A DNA stretch of 6,929 bases from Acidobacteriaceae bacterium (GTDB taxonomy: Bacteria > Acidobacteriota > Terriglobia > Terriglobales > Acidobacteriaceae), in assembly GCA_003154055.1 (NCBI GenBank), contig PMCH01000301.1, forward strand, positions 1 through 6,929, written 5' to 3'. The position numbers were made by a program, and so were the translations under genes. Of the stretch, positions 1 to 4,506 are shown piece by piece. Position 1 is the stretch's first letter, and every line of letters starts with the position of its first letter. The notes beneath the pieces are model-generated. The model saw only the letters and a program-made list of their open reading frames with translations. It searched no databases and was not told where the DNA came from.

Positions 1-34
1 CCGCCACCACGAAGCGCAGTGAGAGTCTATTCAC
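1..34 (-). CDS. Start of a downstream gene, probably exosortase-associated EpsI-like protein (partial)
   Basis: Only the first 11 codons lie in the window. On the minus strand a GTG at 34-32 opens a frame reading MNRLSLRFVVA and continues past the left edge without a stop. It overlaps the last 8 nt of the exosortase gene, including its stop codon, which is typical of translational coupling. The start (Asn-Arg-Leu, one Arg, then hydrophobic residues) looks like the beginning of a membrane or secreted protein. In many exosortase loci the gene directly after the exosortase encodes EpsI (DUF3485), a periplasmic partner that in other species is fused to the exosortase C-terminus. The exosortase here is a stand-alone 300-residue form, which leaves room for a separate EpsI. 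The identity is inferred from context only; 11 residues cannot show a family. Confidence 0.5.
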   Translation of the reverse strand, partial: MNRLSLRFVVA

Positions 35-929
35 GGACTTGCACCGGTTGCTTCTCTGGCGAAAGGCGCACGATGATCTGATGAAGCCCGAAGAGCATGA
101 TGAGCGAGACTACAAAGATCAACCAGCCCGAGAAGGTGTGAAAAAATCCCTGGGCCTTGTCGGGATCCCAGTACTGGACCAGCAGCCCTGTACCTACAAT
201 GCGCAAGCTGTTGGCGGCGACCGCGATGGGAACGGCGGACAAGCTCAGCAGGATACGAACCCACTTGCGGCTGTCCATCAGGTAGCCGTAGATGATTGCC
301 AATGTCACCAGCGTCATCAGGGAACGAATACCACTGCAGGCTTCCGCGACTTCCAGCCCATTTGGCATCGCCGGCAGGACGATCAGATTCCCTTCCCGGA
401 GCACGGGAACTCCCAGGAGCGGGAGCAAACCACTGGCTACCTTCGCGGCCAACATTTGCAGGGGAAAGGTGATCTGCTGGAAGATGATCGCCGGAATCGG
501 GATCATCAGAATCAGAAACGCCCAGGGGAACAAGACGGCGCGGAATATCTGCCACCCGCCAAACAGGACGATCAGTCCGGCCAGCAGCAGCAGCAGCGAC
601 ACGCGAGAGAAAAACAGTTCGGCGCCAAGCACACCAATCGTCAGCACGAACAGGGCACTTACCAGGATCGAAACGCCCGCCCAAGACGGAGCCGGTGGGA
701 TCTCGCTCAGTTTGTTTCGGTTCTGCCAGAGAACAAATGCGGCGAAGAGGGGAACGAAGATTCCGTGCGAGAAGTTGGGGTCGTTCATCCATTGCGCGAA
801 CAGCCGCGCGAGGATGGACCGGTAGAGCAACGCAACGAGGAGCAGGAGCGCCACCGCGTGCCACCACGGTGGGCCGGAAGAGAACCAACCCCGCCGATTA
901 GAAACCAGAGGCCACCTGCACAGAATCAC
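27..929 (-). CDS. xrt: Exosortase (EpsH/Xrt family, multi-pass membrane transpeptidase)
   Basis: Integral inner-membrane cysteine protease/transpeptidase predicted to cut PEP-CTERM-type sorting signals of secreted proteins. From a GTG start at 929 it has 300 residues, the normal size for a stand-alone exosortase. The catalytic residues are visible: Cys198 in EACSGIRS, Arg243 in NSLRIVGTG, and His264 in FFHTFSGW. The early DPNFSHG motif (50-56) and about eight hydrophobic segments also fit the family. The open frame extends upstream to an ATG at 1253, but those extra 108 residues are basic and low in hydrophobicity, unlike an exosortase. The GTG at 929 comes just before the first membrane helix and lies about 30 nt after a candidate sigma-54 promoter, so I chose it; its Shine-Dalgarno is weak. 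The subtype (XrtA or other) is not certain; the neighbouring Wzz and ExeA-like ATPase favour XrtA. Leucine-rich helices are encoded by CAG/CTG-rich runs near 581-597. Confidence 0.93.
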   Translation of the reverse strand: MILCRWPLVSNRRGWFSSGPPWWHAVALLLLVALLYRSILARLFAQWMNDPNFSHGIFVPLFAAFVLWQNRNKLSEIPPAPSWAGVSILVSALFVLTIGVLGAELFFSRVSLLLLLAGLIVLFGGWQIFRAVLFPWAFLILMIPIPAIIFQQITFPLQMLAAKVASGLLPLLGVPVLREGNLIVLPAMPNGLEVAEACSGIRSLMTLVTLAIIYGYLMDSRKWVRILLSLSAVPIAVAANSLRIVGTGLLVQYWDPDKAQGFFHTFSGWLIFVVSLIMLFGLHQIIVRLSPEKQPVQVRE

Positions 930-971
930 CCATGGCGCGTGCCCCAGAGCATATGCGAAAGCACCGGCTGG

Positions 972-987
972 TGCAAACTCAGTACCC
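972..987 (-). promoter_or_regulatory. Candidate sigma-54 (-24/-12) promoter for the exosortase gene
   Basis: Read on the minus strand the site is GGGTACTGAGTTTGCA. It has the invariant GG-N10-GC spacing and matches TGGCAC-N5-TTGCA at 9 of 11 defined positions, with a perfect TTGCA at -12. Transcription would start near 961 and give a leader of about 31 nt before the GTG at 929, which supports that start choice. Exosortase/PEP-CTERM genes are under sigma-54 control in several studied bacteria. This is a pattern match only and could occur by chance. Confidence 0.42.
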
Positions 988-1221
988 GTGCGCACTGCTC
1001 GTGACGGGAAGATGGACCACCACGGTCGACGGAGTGAGCACGTGGAGCCAGCGATGTCGCCGGCCGCGCAGGAAAAATAGGAAAATAGTTGCCCTTTGTT
1101 CCAAAAGGAGGATCGGTGACCCGCCGCCTGCCAGGGAGGGCGAGGGGCCCCTATTGTTTCCATTGAGATGGCAGCGCAAATAGGGAGTTTCGTGGCAAGT
1201 AACCTCTCACCGATTACCCCA

Positions 1222-1245
1222 AAATGGGCAAAATATTTCCCATTT
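1222..1245. repeat. Inverted repeat AAATGGG-N10-CCCATTT, possible enhancer or operator
   Basis: A perfect 7-bp inverted repeat (1222-1228 and 1239-1245) surrounds an AT-rich 10-bp centre, and the centre itself is nearly palindromic, so almost the whole 24-bp element is symmetric. It lies about 112-135 bp upstream of the plus-strand -24 element at 1357, a usual distance for an upstream activator site of a sigma-54 enhancer-binding protein. It could serve the leftward promoter too. On the minus strand the overlapping segment 1242-1227 also has GG-N10-GC spacing with TTTGC, a weaker sigma-54-like match (8 of 11). No poly-T follows either arm, so a terminator is unlikely. Confidence 0.5.
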
Positions 1246-1356
1246 GTCCGCAACGATGCTAGAGTCGGATTCGCCTTGCAATTGAGAGTATGGCTGTAAG
1301 TAACTGATATATAAGCAACTTATTCTTTCAGCGGCTGATTCTTGGATCGGCTCGGA

Positions 1357-1372
1357 TGGCAGCGAGTGTGCT
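1357..1372 (+). promoter_or_regulatory. Candidate sigma-54 (-24/-12) promoter for the export operon
   Basis: The site TGGCAGCGAGTGTGCT has a TGGCA -24 element, the required GG-N10-GC spacing, and TGCT at -12. It matches TGGCAC-N5-TTGCW at 9 of 11 defined positions. It is the only plus-strand GG-N10-GC hit I found between about 1190 and 1372. Transcription would begin near 1382-1383, about 47 nt before the ATG at 1430. This would place the regulator, OPX, barrel, wzz and ATPase genes under an enhancer-dependent promoter. Confidence 0.45.
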
Positions 1373-1394
1373 CTAGAGTCAGCACGGCCTTTTG

Positions 1395-1419
1395 TCTGAG
1401 TCGCTCTTCAGGTCTCAGA
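1395..1419 (+). repeat. Inverted repeat in the 5' leader (TCTGAG-N13-CTCAGA)
   Basis: A perfect 6-bp inverted repeat with a 13-nt loop sits in the predicted leader of the operon. Its 3' arm ends just before the weak purine-rich ribosome binding stretch (about 1420-1427) of the regulator gene. It could be a small hairpin affecting translation or an operator, but a 6-bp match over this length may be chance. Confidence 0.25.
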
Positions 1420-1429
1420 GTGGAAAAGC

Positions 1430-2353
1430 ATGAGCAACCATAGCCCGGATATCTTTGCGAGTGGCAATGCGGCGAACGGCGGTGCCCGCATCTGGCTGGA
1501 AAGCGTCAGCTCGGGTATGCGTACGGTCGAGGCGGTGATCCGCGAGCTATCGCAGAATGACGTGCCGGTGCTGGTGGTGGGGGAGTCGGGATCGGGCAAG
1601 GAAGCTGCGGCGGAGCGAATTCATGCGGGTTCCGATCGCAGGTCGGCACGGTTCCAGTCGTGTCACGGCAAAGAAGCCAGTAAAGAGGCGATTGCGGCCT
1701 GGCAAGATCAGGGCGGAACAGTTTACTTGCAGGAAGTTGGAGATCTGGATTTTGCTGCCCAGGCCGAGTTGGTTCGCCAACTGGCCTTCAGCGGCGATGA
1801 ACAGCGGCGGGCGCCCCGGTTCATCTGCGGAACCTCGCGCGAGTTGGAACCCGAGGTCAAGGCTGGGAAGTTCAAGGAAGACCTCTATTACCGGATCAGC
1901 AGTGTGTGTTTGCGCGTGCCGCCTCTGCGCCAGAGAAAAGAGGACATTCCGGTTCTGCGGGACTGGTTCCTCTCCGCTGCGGCGCGCGAATTCGACCGGC
2001 CCGTACCGGTGCTGAGCAGTGAGACACAAGCGTTTTTCATGGAGTACCACTGGCCGGGAAACATCCGGGAATTGAAAGATACAGTGCGCGCCATCGTGGT
2101 CCTGGGGGATGAATCCCTGGCGATGGGCGGGTTGCGGTCGCTCTTGCGTCGCCCCGATCGCAGCAACGGAGAAAAGATCTCGCTGAAAGATGCGGCTCGA
2201 GCGGCGTCCCGAGTGGCGGAAAAAGAGCTCATCCTGCAAGTTCTGACCCGCACCCGCTGGAACCGGCGGCGGGCAGCGCAGGAATTGCAGATCAGTTACA
2301 AGGCGTTGCTCTACAAGCTCAAACAGATCGGCTACGAGGAATACGGCGCCTGA
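1430..2353 (+). CDS. GAFTGA-less sigma-54-activator-like AAA+ / Fis-type DNA-binding regulator
   Basis: A 307-residue protein built from a shortened sigma-54 interaction (NtrC-type AAA+) domain and a C-terminal Fis-type helix-turn-helix. There is no receiver, GAF or PAS domain. Walker A is intact (GESGSGKE, 51-58). The stretch that normally carries FGHEKGAFTGA, between Walker A and Walker B, is replaced by a short unrelated piece (about 78-94). Walker B reads VYLQEVGDL (98-106), with Gln101 in place of Asp but Glu102 kept. Sensor I reads CGTS (133-136), Ser instead of the usual Asn. The finger region is FKEDLYYR (148-155), with Lys149 where Arg is common and Arg155 kept. The WPGNIREL motif (208-215) and the Fis helix-turn-helix (about 264-303, ending LLYKLKQIGY) are well conserved. 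It should bind DNA, but it is not expected to remodel sigma-54 holoenzyme, because GAFTGA makes that contact. As first gene of the export operon it is probably a local regulator. GAFTGA-lacking relatives such as TyrR and Rhodobacter capsulatus NtrC work with sigma-70. Confidence 0.9.
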   Translation: MSNHSPDIFASGNAANGGARIWLESVSSGMRTVEAVIRELSQNDVPVLVVGESGSGKEAAAERIHAGSDRRSARFQSCHGKEASKEAIAAWQDQGGTVYLQEVGDLDFAAQAELVRQLAFSGDEQRRAPRFICGTSRELEPEVKAGKFKEDLYYRISSVCLRVPPLRQRKEDIPVLRDWFLSAAAREFDRPVPVLSSETQAFFMEYHWPGNIRELKDTVRAIVVLGDESLAMGGLRSLLRRPDRSNGEKISLKDAARAASRVAEKELILQVLTRTRWNRRRAAQELQISYKALLYKLKQIGYEEYGA

Positions 2354-2380
2354 GAAGGGGAAGGATTTCGAGGAGAAGAT

Positions 2381-2995
2381 ATGAAACAAACCTGGAAAGC
2401 GACGGTCTCAACCTTACTTCTGGTCAGCAGCATGGCCTTTTCGCAGAGTGCTGCGCCGGCCGCCGGGGGTTCGTCGCCAGACACGAGCGCGCCGTCGGCA
2501 GCTGCGGCTGCTGGACCATCCTATGTGATCGGCCCTGACGACGTGCTGCACATTGCGGTCTGGAAAGAAAACGACATGACCGCGACCTTGCCGGTTCGTC
2601 CGGACGGCATGATTTCCCTCCCGTTGCTCAATGACGTGCAGGCTTCGGGACTGACCCCGATGCAACTCGCCGCCTCGCTTACCGAGAGGCTCAAGAAGTA
2701 CATCGCCGATCCGCGTGTGACCGTGGTTGTGACCCAGATCAACAGTAAGCGGGTCTATCTGGTGGGCGAAGTGAGCCACAGCGGGTCCATGTCGATGTTG
2801 CCGAATATGACGGTCCTCCAGGCTTTGTCCAGTGCCGGGATGACGACGTTCGCGAATACCAAGAAGATTTACATCCTGCGGATGCAGAACGGCAAGCAGC
2901 AGAAGATGCCGGTGGACTACCGCAAGCTGGTGAAGGGCGAACAGATGGACCAAAACTATGTTCTGCAGCCAGGCGACACGATTGTTATCCCGTAG
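2381..2995 (+). CDS. Short polysaccharide export (OPX/Wza-type, SLBB) protein, XrtA-locus type
   Basis: A 204-residue exported periplasmic protein for passage of polysaccharide toward the outer membrane. It has an N-terminal signal sequence (about 1-24), with basic start, hydrophobic core to residue 20 and a likely cut near SQSA. An Ala/Pro/Ser-rich linker follows (24-46). The polysaccharide export domain runs from about 48 to 120 (YVIGPDDVLHIAVW; VRPDGMISLPLL) and one SLBB domain from about 124 to 172 (VYLVGEVSHSG). It ends QPGDTIVIP. There is no lipobox Cys, unlike Wza, and the protein lacks the extra SLBB repeat and C-terminal amphipathic helix that form the Wza pore; it is about half Wza's length. 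It starts 27 nt after the regulator and has a strong Shine-Dalgarno (GAGGAG, 2370-2375). It probably needs the neighbouring barrel protein to cross the outer membrane. Confidence 0.92.
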   Translation: MKQTWKATVSTLLLVSSMAFSQSAAPAAGGSSPDTSAPSAAAAAGPSYVIGPDDVLHIAVWKENDMTATLPVRPDGMISLPLLNDVQASGLTPMQLAASLTERLKKYIADPRVTVVVTQINSKRVYLVGEVSHSGSMSMLPNMTVLQALSSAGMTTFANTKKIYILRMQNGKQQKMPVDYRKLVKGEQMDQNYVLQPGDTIVIP

Positions 2996-3014
2996 GAGAT
3001 ATGGGACGCTGAAT

Positions 3015-4469
3015 ATGGAATTCTCGCGGACAATTCGAGTGGTGGTTCTGATCTTCGGTGCGGGCCTATGCGCCGTGGCGCAGAACGACGCCCCTTCCCA
3101 AGGGACGACCCCGCCGGCAACCCGACAGGAAACTACTACCGGTCCAGTTCCGGCCTTTGGACAGAACGACACTCCCATCCTGAACCCGGACAATCCTCCG
3201 ATCTCCGGTCTGGATCAGCCCACGCTGGAAATGCGGGGAGCCACGCGCAGCTTTATCTCACCCGGCTTGCAGGTGAGCGAGTCCGCCGACACGAATACTG
3301 GCAACCAGTTGGGCGCGTCGCAACTGAAATCGGCCACCCGGGTTCTCGGGGCGTTGGATCTCCAGAAATTTTGGCCGAAGAGCGATTTATTCCTGGAATA
3401 CCTCGGTGGCGGCGTCTTCTTTAGCCGCGGCAAAGATAGTGTGCGGCAGTTGCATGCATTGGCCGGGATGTTCGTGACGCGGTGGCGGACTGGCCAGATC
3501 ACATTTCGGGATTCGTTCAGCGATTTGCCGGACGGTTCCTTCAGTGTGGGTGCTTATGGAGGTGCTCCCGGCTTGGGACTTGCCCGAGGAGGTGTGGCCG
3601 CGGGTATCCCCGGGGGTGGGTTACCGGGCTTTGGCGGTGGACAGTTTGGGTCGATTGGGGAGACGCCCAGAATAACGAATCTGGCAGTCGCGGACATCGT
3701 GCAAGGTATTTCGCCCCGGTCCGCAGTAACAGTGGCGGGCGGATATAGCACGGCCCATTTCCTCGATGACAACCCGAAGCTGATCAACAGCCAGCAGTTC
3801 ACCATCGAAACCGGATACAGCCACCTGCTCAATCGGCGGGATCAACTCGCAGTGGTCTACGCGTTTCAGGAATTCGTGTTTCCGCTGGCCGCTGGCGGCA
3901 AGATCGATGTCAACGTCGTCAACCTGCGCTACGGGCGCACGATCACGGGAAGATTGAATTTTCTGGTTGGAGCCGGTCCGCAGTACGTCTCCATTTACAG
4001 CCCCGACCCAAACGGCGGTATTAGCGAGAGGCGCTGGTCCATGAGCGCACGCGCCCGTCTGGTCTACAAGTTTCCGAAGACTTCGCTGGCCGCCAGCTAC
4101 GAGAAGTACACCTCTTCGGGATCGGGCTTTTTTGCCGGTGCCGATACCCAGGTTGCTCGGGTTAGCGTGAATCGCCCGCTCGGACGCACCTGGGAATTCT
4201 TTGGCGACGTTGGCTACTCGTACCACACTCGTTTGCAGAGCCTGCTTTTCCTGGGAACGGCGGGGGCCAACTACAGCGATGGTTTTGCGGGCGTGGCTCT
4301 TCGAAAACAGATTGGACGCAACTACGGAATTTTCGCAGCCAGCCGGTTTAGCAACCTGGCTTTTGACAACTCATTTTGTGGAAACGGCAGCGCGTGCAGT
4401 CGAATTTCGCAACGGTACATCGGCACGGTAGGAGTGGACTGGCACCCCCGGCCAATCCGGATCGAGTAA
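3015..4469 (+). CDS. Outer-membrane beta-barrel protein of the polysaccharide export locus
   Basis: A 484-residue protein with a signal peptide (MEFSRTIRVVVLIFGAG..., cut probably after AVAQ at 23), a Pro/Thr/Gln-rich linker (24-75), then alternating polar/aromatic strands typical of an outer-membrane barrel (for example QFTIETGYSHLL, LNFLVGAGPQYVSIY, WEFFGDVGYSYH, GVALRKQIGRNYGIFAASRFS). A Gly-rich segment (about 178-215) interrupts the pattern and may be a long loop. Two Cys (455, 461) flank a short turn and could form a disulfide in an exposed loop. I chose the ATG at 3015 over the frame's earlier ATG at 2958, because 3015 gives a clean signal peptide and avoids overlap with the OPX gene. 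The AGGAG at 2994-2998 is 16 nt away; a four-codon frame (ATG at 3001, stop at 3010-3012) lies between, so reinitiation is possible. Role inferred from position: pore for the short OPX protein, resembling the barrel proteins linked to exosortase/EPS loci. Confidence 0.82.
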   Translation: MEFSRTIRVVVLIFGAGLCAVAQNDAPSQGTTPPATRQETTTGPVPAFGQNDTPILNPDNPPISGLDQPTLEMRGATRSFISPGLQVSESADTNTGNQLGASQLKSATRVLGALDLQKFWPKSDLFLEYLGGGVFFSRGKDSVRQLHALAGMFVTRWRTGQITFRDSFSDLPDGSFSVGAYGGAPGLGLARGGVAAGIPGGGLPGFGGGQFGSIGETPRITNLAVADIVQGISPRSAVTVAGGYSTAHFLDDNPKLINSQQFTIETGYSHLLNRRDQLAVVYAFQEFVFPLAAGGKIDVNVVNLRYGRTITGRLNFLVGAGPQYVSIYSPDPNGGISERRWSMSARARLVYKFPKTSLAASYEKYTSSGSGFFAGADTQVARVSVNRPLGRTWEFFGDVGYSYHTRLQSLLFLGTAGANYSDGFAGVALRKQIGRNYGIFAASRFSNLAFDNSFCGNGSACSRISQRYIGTVGVDWHPRPIRIE

Positions 4470-4474
4470 TTGTG

Positions 4475-4490
4475 GGCCGCTACGGCGGCC
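4475..4490 (+). other. Stable intercistronic hairpin with UACG tetraloop
   Basis: The sequence GGCCGC-TACG-GCGGCC forms a perfect 6-bp all-GC stem with a UACG loop closed by C-G. This is the UNCG class, known to be extra stable. It lies 5 nt after the stop codon of the barrel gene and 16 nt before the wzz start. No T-run follows, so it is not a standard intrinsic terminator. It may protect the upstream message from 3' decay or set relative expression of the two halves of the operon. Confidence 0.65.
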
Positions 4491-4506
4491 GGAATGGTGA
4501 ATAGCA

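Larger units (their letters stand above)
930..1429. other. Divergent intergenic control region, about 500 bp, no convincing gene
   Basis: This stretch lies between the exosortase gene (leftward) and the export operon (rightward). Frames crossing it (for example the upstream extension of the exosortase frame and an 83-codon frame at 932-1183 on plus) are rich in Arg/Pro and match no family I recognise. The part from about 1060 to 1330 is visibly more AT-rich than the flanking genes. It contains candidate sigma-54 promoters in both directions, a dyad at 1222-1245, a second dyad CCTTT-N6-AAAGG at 1093-1108, and three copies of CCNTTTGTYY on plus (1092-1101, 1240-1249, 1388-1397). A weak sigma-70-like pair (TTGAGA at 1282-1287, GATATA at 1306-1311, spacer 18) is also present but is not strong enough to list separately. 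The overall reading is a regulated bidirectional promoter region. Confidence 0.7.

Noticed and set aside
581..597. CAG triplet run as a microsatellite
   Set aside because: It is five CAG units encoding consecutive Leu on the minus strand in an exosortase membrane helix; this is ordinary coding composition.
39..1004. Long plus-strand open frame of 321 codons opposite the exosortase
   Set aside because: It is rich in Gln, Arg, Glu and His, as expected for the antisense of Leu-rich membrane helices, and has no recognisable domain. The minus-strand exosortase with all its catalytic residues explains the region.
932..1183. 83-codon plus-strand frame in the control region
   Set aside because: Basic low-complexity product with no family features and no good ribosome binding site; it would span the leftward promoter candidate.
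1267..1280. Sigma-54 site around GGATTCGCCTTGCA
   Set aside because: The GG and GC are separated by 9 nt instead of the required 10.
4475..4490. Rho-independent terminator after the barrel gene
   Set aside because: The stem is strong, but it is followed by GGAATGGTGA rather than a T-run, and wzz starts 16 nt later in the same direction.
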